DNA from: Opitutus sp. GAS368 | GTDB lineage: Bacteria; Verrucomicrobiota; Verrucomicrobiia; Opitutales; Opitutaceae | Assembly (NCBI RefSeq): GCF_900104925.1 | Contig: NZ_LT629735.1 | Coordinates: 62,001 to 126,000 of the forward strand | Reading direction: 5' to 3' | Length of the DNA stretch: 64,000 nucleotides | Notes under the pieces: generated by a model | Told to the model about the DNA's origin: nothing | The model's database searches: none | The model's input: the letters and a program-made list of their open reading frames with translations, nothing else | Program-made: the position numbers and the translations under genes | Shown here: one piece after another, positions 1-9,227 of the stretch | How positions within the stretch are numbered: position 1 is the stretch's first letter | How the letters are laid out: each line of letters begins with the position of its first letter

Positions 1-1533
<1,533 letters not shown>

Positions 1534-1559
1534 GGTGGTGACTTTAGATGGGTGAAACT

Positions 1560-1581
1560 GTAGCGGCGGCCTGTGACCGCC
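1560..1581. repeat. Half copy of the GTAGCGGCGG palindromic repeat
   Basis: The bases match one arm of the perfect palindrome at 6942-7003 (gtagcggcggtctatgaccg type, here with a one-base difference). The second arm is missing, so this looks like a decayed or truncated copy in the 81-base gap upstream of acnA. Confidence 0.5.
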
Positions 1582-1614
1582 GTCCGGCGCTCATGGAGCG
1601 CCGCAAGAAATGCG

Positions 1615-2088
1615 TTACTTGGCGAGCGCAGCCTTGACGGCGTTGAAGTTCGGCAGGTCCTTCGGCGTCGGCGTCTGTTCGGCGTATTTGATGACGCCGT
1701 CCCGGCCGATGACGAACGCCGCGCGCGCGGAGGTGTCGCCCACGCCGGCCAGGTTCGGGAACACGACGTCGTAGGCCTTGGTGACGGTCTTGTTGAGGTC
1801 GGAAAGCAGGGGCACGGTGATCTTGCTGCTTTTCGCCCAGGCTTCCTGGGCGAACGGGCTGTCGACGCTGATGCCGTAGACTTCCGCGCCCAGGCCGGTG
1901 TAGCCGCTCAGGCCGTTCGAGATGTCGCACATCTCCTGCGTGCAGGTGCCGGTGTAGGCCAGCGGGAAGAACAGCAGCACGGTCTGTTTCTTGCCGAAAT
2001 TGTCGCTCAACCTGACGTCCTTGAGGCCGTCCGCGGTCTTGGTCTTGAGGGTGAAATCAGGCGCTTTGGCGCCAACGACGAGGGGCAT
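1615..2088 (-). CDS. Peroxiredoxin of the AhpC/TSA superfamily (BCP/AhpE-like)
   Basis: Thiol peroxidase that reduces hydrogen peroxide or organic hydroperoxides in the cytoplasm. The protein has 157 residues from the ATG at 2088 (MPLVVGAKAPDFTL). Upstream in-frame codons exist but encode a low-quality extension, and MPLVVGAKAPDF is the normal family start. The peroxidatic cysteine is C49 in PLAYTGTCTQEMC. C54 five residues later has the spacing of the resolving cysteine in BCP/PrxQ proteins. The rest (YGISVDSPFAQEAW, LLSDLNKTVTKAYDV) resembles AhpE-type proteins. It is transcribed alone. The 288-base gap on its 5' side holds two repeat blocks and is shared with tyrS. Confidence 0.9.
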   Translation of the reverse strand: MPLVVGAKAPDFTLKTKTADGLKDVRLSDNFGKKQTVLLFFPLAYTGTCTQEMCDISNGLSGYTGLGAEVYGISVDSPFAQEAWAKSSKITVPLLSDLNKTVTKAYDVVFPNLAGVGDTSARAAFVIGRDGVIKYAEQTPTPKDLPNFNAVKAALAK

Positions 2089-2235
2089 AAAGTCGGGAGT
2101 TGAAGGCTGGATTGGGCGGACGGCGGGCCGTCGCCAGGAACCCGGTAAGTAGAGCCGCCCGCGCTTCCCGGGCAACCCATTTCAGGTAGGTATCAAGCGG
2201 CTTACTAAATTGGCAGCGACGCCCATAAGCTCATC

Positions 2236-2306
2236 TGTAGGGTCGGCGCTAGTCGCCGGACCGGACCGCATGCGCAGAAGGTCCGCCGACCAGCGGCGAC
2301 CCTACA
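2236..2306. repeat. Imperfect palindromic repeat (TGTAGGGTCG family)
   Basis: The ends tgtagggtcg and cgaccctaca are reverse complements and the interior contains further short dyads (gtcgccgga/ tccgccgac). It lies in the divergent gap between the peroxiredoxin and tyrS. A related copy is at 41700-41777. Confidence 0.75.
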
Positions 2307-2320
2307 TTCAGGCCCCTCCC

Positions 2321-2352
2321 CTTGTCACTTGTCACTTGTCACTTGTTCACTT
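2321..2352. repeat. Tandem heptamer repeat CTTGTCA
   Basis: Four to five consecutive units of cttgtca/cttgttca lie 25-56 bases before the tyrS start codon. A related CTTGTCAC-rich stretch overlaps the pyrR stop just before pyrB (61761-61790). Function is unknown. It could be a leader motif or a slippage-prone repeat. Confidence 0.6.
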
Positions 2353-2376
2353 GCCGCCAATAACGGCGGCCACCTC

Positions 2377-3660
2377 ATGAGCGACATCCTTGCAGAACTT
2401 GAATGGCGCGGCCTCTACGCCGACTGCACCGACCGCGACGCCCTGGCCAAGCGCCTGGCCGAGGGCCCGACCACGCTCTACTGCGGTTTCGACCCCACGG
2501 CGGACTCGCTCCATGTCGGCAACCTCGTGCCGCTTTTCGCCCTCCGCCGCTTCCAACAATACGGCCACCTGCCTATCGCCCTCGCCGGCGGCGCCACCGG
2601 CATGGTCGGTGACCCCTCCGGCAAGTCCGACGAGCGCAACCTGCTCACGCCCGACCAGCTCCAGCACAACCTCGACTGTATCAAGCCGCAGCTCGCCCGC
2701 TTCCTCGACTTCTCCGGTGCCAAGAACCCCGCCCGCCTCGTCAACAACTACGACTGGACCGGCTCGGTCACCTTCCTCGAGTTCCTCCGCGACATCGGCA
2801 AGCACATCACCGTGAATTCCATGACTGCGAAGGATTCCGTCCGCTCGCGCATGGAGGACCGCAGCACCGGCATCAGCTTCACCGAGTTCAGCTACATGCT
2901 GCTGCAGGGTCATGATTTCTACCACCTGCGCAAAACCTTCAACTGCGAGCTGCAGGTCGGCGCCACCGACCAGTGGGGCAACATCACCGTCGGCACCGAG
3001 CTGACGCGCAAGAAGCTCGGCGCCACCGTCTGGGGCCTCGTCTTCCCGCTGCTCACCAAGGCCGACGGCTCGAAATACGGCAAGACCGCCACCGGCACCG
3101 TCTGGCTCGACGCCAAAAAGACCAGCCCCTACCGCTTCTACCAGTTCTTCGTGAACGCCGACGACGCCGACGTCGTCAAGCTCCTCAAGACCCTTACCTT
3201 CCTCCCCCAAGACGAAATCACCGCGCTCGAGAAGGAACTGAAGGCCAACCCGGGCGCCCGTGCCGCGCAGAAGGCCCTCGCGAAGGAGATGACCGTGCTG
3301 GTCCACGGCGCCGAGGCCCTCGCCGCCGCGCTCAAGGCCAGCGAAATCCTTTTCGGCGGCTCGCTCGACGGCATCACCGAGGACATCTTCAACGACGTCG
3401 CCGGCGAGGTGCCGACCAAGGACCTGGAGAAGGTGAAGCTCGAGGGCACCGGTTCGCCCATCGCCGACCTCATCGTTCATTCCGGCCTGGAAAGTTCCAA
3501 GGGCGCCGCGCGCAAGGCCCTCGAGGCCGGCGGCATCTATCTGAACAACGTCCGCGTCCCCGACCACACCAGGGCGGTCACGTCCGCGGACCTGCTGTTC
3601 GGCAAGTATCTCCTGCTCCGCAAGGGCAAGAAGAGCTACGCGGTGCTGACGGCAAAATAG
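2377..3660 (+). CDS. tyrS: Tyrosyl-tRNA synthetase
   Basis: Class I aminoacyl-tRNA synthetase that charges tRNA-Tyr in the cytoplasm. The protein has 427 residues, the usual length for the TyrRS type with a C-terminal S4 domain. The HIGH-class motif is HVGN (residues 46-49), the KMSKS-class motif is KYGKT (233-237), and the tyrosine pocket GATDQWGNI is intact. The last about 65 residues (GAARKALEAGGIYLNN onward) form the S4 RNA-binding domain. The ATG at 2377 (MSDILAELEWRGL) is chosen over an in-frame start at 2329 because the additional residues come from the heptamer repeat and do not belong to the family. A monocistronic unit preceded by repeats. Confidence 0.96.
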   Translation: MSDILAELEWRGLYADCTDRDALAKRLAEGPTTLYCGFDPTADSLHVGNLVPLFALRRFQQYGHLPIALAGGATGMVGDPSGKSDERNLLTPDQLQHNLDCIKPQLARFLDFSGAKNPARLVNNYDWTGSVTFLEFLRDIGKHITVNSMTAKDSVRSRMEDRSTGISFTEFSYMLLQGHDFYHLRKTFNCELQVGATDQWGNITVGTELTRKKLGATVWGLVFPLLTKADGSKYGKTATGTVWLDAKKTSPYRFYQFFVNADDADVVKLLKTLTFLPQDEITALEKELKANPGARAAQKALAKEMTVLVHGAEALAAALKASEILFGGSLDGITEDIFNDVAGEVPTKDLEKVKLEGTGSPIADLIVHSGLESSKGAARKALEAGGIYLNNVRVPDHTRAVTSADLLFGKYLLLRKGKKSYAVLTAK

Positions 3661-3721
3661 ACCGGTCTCCGCCGTCAAAACCCGCCTTGCCAAGGCATCC
3701 TTCCCGGCTAGATTCCGCGCC

Positions 3722-3934
3722 ATGACATTGCTGCAGGTTAAGCGCAAAGTGAAGGCGTGGCCCCGCTCCGAGCGGCTCGCCCTTTCCGCTTATCTAAAGC
3801 ATCTCTCCCGGGCCGAGAGCGAATCCAACAAGCGGTCGCTGGATGCAGCGGCCGGTCTCATGGCCCAAGGTGAGAAGGTGACACGCGCGCAATTGCTGCG
3901 CCTGCACAAGTCACTCCGGGCCGCCGGAGTCTGA
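3722..3934 (+). CDS. Small hypothetical protein, 70 residues
   Basis: I do not recognise a named family. The protein is predicted helical and basic, beginning MTLLQVKRKVKAWPRSERL and containing the block LSAYLKHLSRA. This WP-x(0-2)-ER-x-L-x-AYL-x-HLSR pattern resembles small antitoxin-like or addiction-module component proteins, but I cannot assign it. It starts 61 bases after the tyrS stop on the same strand and has no toxin-like partner beside it. The codon usage is GC-rich at third positions like its neighbours, which supports a real gene. Convergent with the zinc peptidase gene downstream. Confidence 0.6.
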   Translation: MTLLQVKRKVKAWPRSERLALSAYLKHLSRAESESNKRSLDAAAGLMAQGEKVTRAQLLRLHKSLRAAGV

Positions 3935-3981
3935 TGCCGTTTGCCTGTTCCGCTCCTTCGCGTTTCCGCGATTGTCCGGTC

Positions 3982-4755
3982 TTAGAAATTCTTCGCGGTC
4001 TTCGCCCAGAAGGCCTCGTCGATCTGCGGGCAGAACGCCTTCAGCTCGTCCTTCAGCACGTTCAGCTTGCCCGTGAGGAAGCTGTCCTTCTGGAGCAGCA
4101 GGCGGACGGTCAGGTTGTTCGTCATGATGGCGGCGAAAAGTTCCGCGCGATCCTCGGGCACGGACTTGCGCGAATAATTTGAGACGAAACCCGCCGCCGG
4201 ATGGGAGGCCCAGTTCGCGACGGGGGCGCCGGTTTCGGCCGCGCCATAGGCGGAACCCGGCGCACCGGCCGCCACCCACTCGCGATTGTCGCGGATGTCA
4301 CGCTCGCCGTGCAGGGCATAGTCGATGAAGTGGAAGAATTCGTGGTGCAGCGTGCGGCGGCGGTGCGGCTCGTCGCCGATCTCGGTCGAGGAATCCATGT
4401 AGATGGTCGCGTTCTTCTCCACCGCCACGCCGGCGATGCGATGCCCGTTCGCCTTGAGGTCGCGGCAGAACACAATGCGTTTCAGGCCCGACAGCTTGAC
4501 GAGCTCGGGCGGGTATTTGGCAAACTCCTTGCGCAGGAAATACAGCACCATGTCCACATTCCGCACCCCGGAATTCCGCGCCGTGATGGCCCCGTCGGAT
4601 TCGGCGACGGGATAGGGCTCATCGTCCGCCACCAGCTCGATCTCATAGTCTTTCTGATACTGCGCCTTCGTTTGCTCGAAGAGTGCGCTGCCCGGCGCGG
4701 CGGCCAATCCGATGGCCGACACCAACAAGAAGGGCGCCATCCGGAGAGTGTGCAT
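3982..4755 (-). CDS. Exported putative zinc metallopeptidase
   Basis: The protein has 257 residues with an N-terminal signal peptide (MHTLRMAPFLL then a hydrophobic core, small residues and likely cleavage near AAAPGSA, residue 24). The zinc site is HEFFH at residues 138-142, followed by a third-ligand candidate in the EDRAE segment (200-204) of the conserved SNYSRKSVPEDRAELFA block. This arrangement is that of the putative zinc-binding peptidase group common in Verrucomicrobiota (compare PF15887). Substrate unknown. An in-frame ATG five codons downstream (MAPFLL) would also preserve the signal peptide. The gene sits 53 bases after the VOC gene on the same strand, so co-transcription is possible. 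Confidence 0.8.
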   Translation of the reverse strand: MHTLRMAPFLLVSAIGLAAAPGSALFEQTKAQYQKDYEIELVADDEPYPVAESDGAITARNSGVRNVDMVLYFLRKEFAKYPPELVKLSGLKRIVFCRDLKANGHRIAGVAVEKNATIYMDSSTEIGDEPHRRRTLHHEFFHFIDYALHGERDIRDNREWVAAGAPGSAYGAAETGAPVANWASHPAAGFVSNYSRKSVPEDRAELFAAIMTNNLTVRLLLQKDSFLTGKLNVLKDELKAFCPQIDEAFWAKTAKNF

Positions 4756-4808
4756 GGCGGATAGGAAGCGCCCACTGCGCCGGAGTCGATTAAAACCGAC
4801 GGCGGCGC

Positions 4809-5210
4809 TCACATGCCCGCCGGCGGTTGCCAGAGCTCGAGACGGTTGCCTTCGCCGTCCTTGATCCAGGCGAACTGGCCGTATTCCGACTTCTGGATCC
4901 CCTTCGGGTCGATCCATACGCGTTCCTTCTTCAGCGCCGCCAGCACTTTTTTCAGGTTGGCGACCCGGTAGTTGACCATGTGGCCCTGCTTGCCCGGGCC
5001 GAAATGCTTCGTGTCGGAATCCATGACGCTCCAGATGGTCATGCCCTTCTTCTTCGGATTCTTCACGTCGCGCCACTCGAACGACCAGCCGAACCACTGG
5101 TCGTCGATGGGCAGACCAAGATGCTTCTTATACCAGCCGGCGAGCTTCTTCGTGTTCTTCGCCTTGAAGAAAAATCCGCCCAGGCCGGTGACACGTTGTT
5201 TGGCTTTCAT
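4809..5210 (-). CDS. VOC (glyoxalase/bleomycin resistance-like) family protein
   Basis: The 133-residue protein has the babbab-type VOC fold signature: GGFFFKAKNTKKLAGWYKK near the N-terminus, a middle strand with VMDSDTKHFG, and the C-terminal metal-side strand IKDGEGNRLELWQPP that includes the conserved E-L-W. Such small single-domain VOC proteins bind a metal and a small substrate, but the reaction cannot be inferred here. Neighbours: four bases downstream of the stop of the 109-residue membrane protein gene, so the two are likely in one transcript. Confidence 0.85.
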   Translation of the reverse strand: MKAKQRVTGLGGFFFKAKNTKKLAGWYKKHLGLPIDDQWFGWSFEWRDVKNPKKKGMTIWSVMDSDTKHFGPGKQGHMVNYRVANLKKVLAALKKERVWIDPKGIQKSEYGQFAWIKDGEGNRLELWQPPAGM

Positions 5211-5214
5211 CTGT

Positions 5215-5544
5215 TCAATTGAGCGGCGGCTGGTTCGGCTCGAATTCGAGTTCGAGGCCGCCGATCCATTTCGCGAGCAGGTTGTAGACCGCCGCGCTGA
5301 TCACGCCGAAGACAAAGCCCATGGCCGCATAGAAAAACGGCAGCAGCACCATGAAGCCGACGCCCATGCCAAACATGAACGGCAGGGCCGGCATCGCGCC
5401 GCCGCCTTGCTGGCGGGCCGCGAAGCTGCCCATGGCCATGAAAAGGAGCATGAAGGGAACGAACAGCAGGGAAAGCAGGCCGTAGAAGGCCGCCAGCATC
5501 TTGCCCGCCTGCAACGGCGCGATGCGCTTCAGTTTCAGTTGCAT
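5215..5544 (-). CDS. Small integral membrane protein, 109 residues
   Basis: Two long hydrophobic segments are visible, about residues 16-42 (LAAFYGLLSLLFVPFMLLFM) and 55-92 (MFGMGVGFMVLLPFFYAAMGFVF), separated by a glycine-rich loop. The N-terminus MQLKLKRIAPLQAGKM and the C-terminal NLLAKWIGGLELE segment resemble DUF3566-like small transmembrane proteins (tentative). Function unknown. It is followed after four bases by the VOC gene. Confidence 0.8.
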   Translation of the reverse strand: MQLKLKRIAPLQAGKMLAAFYGLLSLLFVPFMLLFMAMGSFAARQQGGGAMPALPFMFGMGVGFMVLLPFFYAAMGFVFGVISAAVYNLLAKWIGGLELEFEPNQPPLN

Positions 5545-5578
5545 GCCGCCACGCTAGCGGTCGCGACGGCGAGCCATT

Positions 5579-5899
5579 TCAGGCCCGGGCCGTCAGCTTC
5601 AAACCGACGATGCCGGCGACGATGAGCAGCATGCACAGCAGGCGCGCCACGGTGGCCGGTTCCTTGAACAGGATCATGCCGAGCACCGCCGTTCCGACCG
5701 CGCCGATGCCCGTCCAGATGGCGTAGCTGGTCCCGAGCGGCAGCCCGCGCACTGCCTGCGCCAGGCACCAGAAACTCGCCAGCATCAGCAGCACCGTGGC
5801 GACACCCGGCCAGAGCTTGGTAAAGCCGTCGGCGTATTTCAGGCCGATGGCCCAGGCGATCTCCAAGACACCGGCAATAATCAACCAGATCCAAGGCAT
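5579..5899 (-). CDS. sugE: SMR-family small multidrug/guanidinium exporter (SugE/Gdx type)
   Basis: A 106-residue, four-helix inner-membrane protein. The essential membrane glutamate is E13 in MPWIWLIIAGVLEIAW, and the family motif PLGTSYAIWTGIGAVG is intact. The last helix ends in a small basic tail. Members work as antiparallel dimers that exchange cations (guanidinium or quaternary ammonium) for protons. I looked upstream for a guanidine riboswitch and saw none: the upstream region is a palindromic repeat. The gene is 34 bases before the membrane protein gene on the same strand. Confidence 0.93.
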   Translation of the reverse strand: MPWIWLIIAGVLEIAWAIGLKYADGFTKLWPGVATVLLMLASFWCLAQAVRGLPLGTSYAIWTGIGAVGTAVLGMILFKEPATVARLLCMLLIVAGIVGLKLTARA

Positions 5900-5907
5900 A
5901 ATGAATT

Positions 5908-5984
5908 TAACCCAGAGGACACGGAGGGCACCGAGGCAAGCCGTGAGATTTCAACCTCGGTGTCCTCGGCGAACTCTGTGTTTA
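5908..5984. repeat. Palindromic repeat (CAGAGGACACGGAGG family)
   Basis: Inverted arms cagaggacacggagggcacc and its approximate reverse complement around 5955-5984 fill the gap between sugE and opcA. The far end contains the TAA stop codon of opcA (5982-5984). A relative of this family lies at 20636-20724. Confidence 0.7.
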
Positions 5985-6938
5985 AAAAAACATCGCCTCG
6001 CTCAGCGCCGCCTCCTGCGCCAGGAAGTGCGCACCGGCCACGAGCGAGGTCCGGCCCGTGCCGAGATCGCCGGTGAACTCGGCGTGATCCTTGCTCAGGT
6101 CGGCCGCCCACTTGAAGACCTTCCTCGGCTCGGCGTAGGCGAAGGCCATCGAGAGGCAGCCGGGGCAGTCCACCGGCGTGACCGCGAAGGCCACCGGACC
6201 GGCGCCGGCGCGGGTCAGGCCCTTCTTGACCCAGCCGAGCAGGCAGCTGGCCTCGGCGGCAAACTGCGCGCGGTGGCGGATGGTGACCGTCTGCAACCCG
6301 GTCGTGATGAGCGCCGGGGCGTAGCGGCTGAGGAATTGCCCGAGGTTCTGCCGGAGCGGCAGCGTGCGGGTGTAGGCCAGGTCGCGCACCGCCGCGATGT
6401 TCGGCCAGGGGAAGGTGAACGCGTCCGCCGGCGCCACGGCGCTGTCGAAGAGGACGCGTTTCGAGCGGGTCAGCAGGTAGCCGTAGTCGGCCAGCCGCTT
6501 GGCCGCGGAAAAGCCATGGCCCCAGTAGTAGAGCGGCATGTCGGTCGAGAGGCACACCGAGACCTGGTTTTCCAGGTAGCCGCGCGCCGCCATGGTGTAG
6601 TGCAGGATGACGAACTCGACGCAGCGCGTGTCGTTCTTCGATTTGCCGAGGAAGCACTCGCCGTAGATCTTCGCCCGGATCTCGGTCGGCGCCTTCTCCC
6701 CGAAGTCCGGGCATAGCACCACGACCCGCGCCGGGTAGCGCTGGGCGAACTTCAGCGTGTTCTGGAACTGTTCCTGGGCGTCCGCCGGATTCGAGTTGGA
6801 CCCGAGGTGCAACACGAGGTTGAGCTGCACGGCGCGGCTCTCCTTGGCCGGCGAGTCGGCCCAGAGTTTCTTGAACCCGGCCGAGATGCCGCCGACGGGC
6901 ACCTCCTGTCCGGGCAGAGCGTCAAAGACGGCGGGCAT
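5982..6938 (-). CDS. opcA: OpcA-family glucose-6-phosphate dehydrogenase assembly protein
   Basis: A 318-residue cytoplasmic protein that in cyanobacteria and actinobacteria promotes oligomerisation or activation of glucose-6-phosphate dehydrogenase. The sequence shows the family's alpha/beta layout, with RYPARVVVLCPDF, an ECFLGKSKND segment and a late LTRAGAGPVAFAVTPVDCPG block. Position directly after zwf on the same strand (90-base gap filled by a palindrome) supports the call. The ATG at 6938 is used. Its stop codon falls inside the repeat at 5908-5984, so the original C-terminus may have been altered. Confidence 0.82.
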   Translation of the reverse strand: MPAVFDALPGQEVPVGGISAGFKKLWADSPAKESRAVQLNLVLHLGSNSNPADAQEQFQNTLKFAQRYPARVVVLCPDFGEKAPTEIRAKIYGECFLGKSKNDTRCVEFVILHYTMAARGYLENQVSVCLSTDMPLYYWGHGFSAAKRLADYGYLLTRSKRVLFDSAVAPADAFTFPWPNIAAVRDLAYTRTLPLRQNLGQFLSRYAPALITTGLQTVTIRHRAQFAAEASCLLGWVKKGLTRAGAGPVAFAVTPVDCPGCLSMAFAYAEPRKVFKWAADLSKDHAEFTGDLGTGRTSLVAGAHFLAQEAALSEAMFF

Positions 6939-6941
6939 GAC

Positions 6942-7003
6942 TGTAGCGGCGGTCTATGACCGCCGTTGAGGGCGCACGTCGGCGGTCATAGACCGCCGCT
7001 ACA
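6942..7003. repeat. Perfect-arm palindromic repeat (TGTAGCGGCGG family)
   Basis: Arms of about 25 bases (tgtagcggcggtctatgacc and its exact reverse complement) surround a 12-base centre. The element lies between zwf and opcA, so their mRNA would carry a strong hairpin. A half copy is at 1560-1581. Confidence 0.85.
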
Positions 7004-7028
7004 GGAGCAGACAAAGCAATCAAACGGT

Positions 7029-8570
7029 TCACGGCTCCCTCCACGAATGGCCGTTCGCAGCGAGCAGGGCCTCGGCCGACGGCGGGCCCCAGGCGCCGGA
7101 GGCGTAGGTGTCGAGGCCGGTGCGGCCTTGGGCGGCCCAGTGCTCGAGGATCGGCGTGCAGAGCTGCCACGAGCGCTCGGTCTCGTCGCCCCGGATGAAG
7201 AGCGTGCCGTCGCCGATCATGGCGTCGAGCACGAGGCGCTCGTAGGCCTCGGGCGTGTTGGAGCCGAAGGTCGTGGCGTATTTGAAGTTCATCTTCACCG
7301 GCTGCGTGCGCGTCTCGAGGCCGGGGATCTTGGCGTTGAGAATGAGGCTCAGGCCCTCGTCGGGCTGGATCTGGAACGCCAGCGTGTTGGCCGCGAGCAT
7401 CGAGCGGTCGGTCTCGGCGAAGAGGCTGCCGGGCGTGCGCTTGAAGCGGACGGCGATCTCGCTCACGCGGCGCGCGAGGTGCTTGCCGGAGCGCAGGTAG
7501 AACGGCACGCCCTGCCAGCGCCAGTTGTTGATGCTCAGGCGGAGCGCGGCGAAGGTCTCGGTGGCCGACGCCGGCGAGACGTCCTTCTCCTGCAGGTAGC
7601 CCGGCACGGGCTTGCCGCCGATGACGCCGGCGCCGTATTGGGCGCGGGCCACGTCGGGGTTGGCGCCGTCGAGCCGGAGCGGCTGGATGGCCTTGAGCAC
7701 CTTCACCTTCTCGTCGCGGACGGACTCGGCGTCCATCGAGACGGGCGGCTCCATCGCGGTGAGGGCGAGGAGCTGCATGGTGTGGTTCTGGATCATGTCG
7801 CGCAGGCAGCCGCTCTGCTCGTAGTAGCCGGCGCGGGCCTCCACGCCAACCTGCTCGGCCACGGTGATCTGCACGTGGTCGATGAAGTTGCGGTTCCAGA
7901 TCGGCTCGAAGATCGCATTGGCGAAGCGCTGCACGAGCAGGTCCTGCACGGTCTCCTTGCCGAGGTAGTGGTCGATGCGGAAGACCTGCGACTCGTCGAA
8001 GACCGTCGTCAGCTCGAGGTTGAGCGCCTGGGCGCTGGCGAGGTCGCGGCCGAAGGGTTTTTCGATGATGCACTTCGACTGGTGGCGCTGGCGCAGGTAG
8101 CGCGCGGCCAGCCCGCTGGCCCCGAGGTTCTGGATGATGGGGGCGAAGACCGTCGGCGGCGTGGAGATGTAGAACAGCGACTGGAGTTCCTGGCCGATCT
8201 CCTTCTCGAGGCCGGCGATACGGGCGCCGAGGCGGTCGTAGGCGGGCTTTTCGTCGTAGCCGCCGCTCACGTAGAGCGTGCGGGCGGCCAGGCGGGCCCA
8301 GACGTCCGGGCTCGGCTCGCGGCGGGAAAACTCCTTGATGGCATCGGCCGCCATTTTCTGGAACTCGGCGTCGGGAATCGCCTTCCGGCCGAAGCCGATG
8401 AGGTAGAAATCCGCCGGCAGCAGGCCGTCATGCGCCAGGTTGTAGATCGCGGGGATGAGCTTGCGGGCGGTCAGATCGCCGGAGGCGCCGAAGATGATGA
8501 TCACCGTCGGCGGGGAGCCGCGGTGCTTGCTGAGGCCATGCAAAAACGGGTGGCGGGTTTCTTCAGCCAT
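7029..8570 (-). CDS. zwf: Glucose-6-phosphate 1-dehydrogenase
   Basis: Oxidises glucose 6-phosphate to 6-phosphogluconolactone with NADP, the first step of the oxidative pentose phosphate pathway. The protein has 513 residues, normal for the family. The dinucleotide-binding motif GASGDLT is at residues 28-34 and the active-site block RIDHYLGKE is near residue 198. Later conserved parts include SGCLRDMIQNH and the GDGTLFIRGDE region. The start MAEETRHPFLHGLSKHRG is the only good candidate. It forms an operon with opcA downstream. Confidence 0.96.
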   Translation of the reverse strand: MAEETRHPFLHGLSKHRGSPPTVIIIFGASGDLTARKLIPAIYNLAHDGLLPADFYLIGFGRKAIPDAEFQKMAADAIKEFSRREPSPDVWARLAARTLYVSGGYDEKPAYDRLGARIAGLEKEIGQELQSLFYISTPPTVFAPIIQNLGASGLAARYLRQRHQSKCIIEKPFGRDLASAQALNLELTTVFDESQVFRIDHYLGKETVQDLLVQRFANAIFEPIWNRNFIDHVQITVAEQVGVEARAGYYEQSGCLRDMIQNHTMQLLALTAMEPPVSMDAESVRDEKVKVLKAIQPLRLDGANPDVARAQYGAGVIGGKPVPGYLQEKDVSPASATETFAALRLSINNWRWQGVPFYLRSGKHLARRVSEIAVRFKRTPGSLFAETDRSMLAANTLAFQIQPDEGLSLILNAKIPGLETRTQPVKMNFKYATTFGSNTPEAYERLVLDAMIGDGTLFIRGDETERSWQLCTPILEHWAAQGRTGLDTYASGAWGPPSAEALLAANGHSWREP

Positions 8571-8629
8571 ACGTGGGAAAACTCGGCCCGATGGGAAGCT
8601 CCCGCAAGGCTATTTAATCGCCGGGCGTG

Positions 8630-9112
8630 TCATCCGCCGGCCATCTCGTCCAGCGAGCCGCTCTGGCGGGCGACATGGTAGCCCTTGGGGAAGAGCGGCG
8701 CGTTCTCAAAGTGCATCACCTGCGCGGGGAGCCGGTCGCTGAGCGTGACTTCGGCGACGTCGAAGCGAAAGGTGCGGGGCGGACTCGCCAGCGCCGCCAG
8801 GTAGGCGTGCACCGCGCGACGCAGCGCGCGCTTCTTGCGCTCGTCCACCGCCGAGAAACCCGCCACCCGCGCGCCCTCGGCGCGGGCCTTGACCTCGACG
8901 AACACCAGCACCTCGCCGTCGCGGCACACCAGGTCGATCTCGTCGCGCCGGTCGCGCGGACTGCGCCAGTTCCGGGTCACGATGGCGAAGCCGTGGCGCT
9001 CCTGCAGGTAGTCCGCCGCCGCCTGCTCGCCCCGGGCCCCGGCCTCCGCGCGGGCCGTGGGGGCCCTGCGACGCACAACCTTGCTCCAGACCTCTTTGAG
9101 CCAGCCAAGCAT
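8630..9112 (-). CDS. YraN/UPF0102 family predicted endonuclease
   Basis: The 160-residue protein has the predicted PD-(D/E)XK nuclease core of the family: [15 protein letters not shown], then [17 protein letters not shown], then the ExK element [12 protein letters not shown]. The family is distantly related to Holliday-junction resolvases but has no established role. The ATG at 9112 (MLGWLKEVW) is preferred, because an in-frame start at 9157 would add residues from the divergent promoter region. It lies 59 bases upstream of zwf on the same strand and diverges from the GspE-type gene. Confidence 0.85.
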   Translation of the reverse strand: MLGWLKEVWSKVVRRRAPTARAEAGARGEQAAADYLQERHGFAIVTRNWRSPRDRRDEIDLVCRDGEVLVFVEVKARAEGARVAGFSAVDERKKRALRRAVHAYLAALASPPRTFRFDVAEVTLSDRLPAQVMHFENAPLFPKGYHVARQSGSLDEMAGG

Positions 9113-9227
9113 TTGCAATTCGCCCTCGACCACGTTAAAAATTGCCCTTACAAGCAAGCGCGTTTTTCAAACCACCGTCGCCGTTTCCCGCGGCCCCGGC
9201 CGGCGGCCCTCCTCCACCTCCCCTCTC

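Noticed and set aside
2347-3747. A 466-codon open frame opposite tyrS
   Set aside because: Antisense shadow of tyrS in high-GC DNA.
5900-5990. Possible guanidine riboswitch upstream of sugE
   Set aside because: I found no ACGR-type paired hairpins or ykkC core. The region is a CAGAGGACACGGAGG palindromic repeat.
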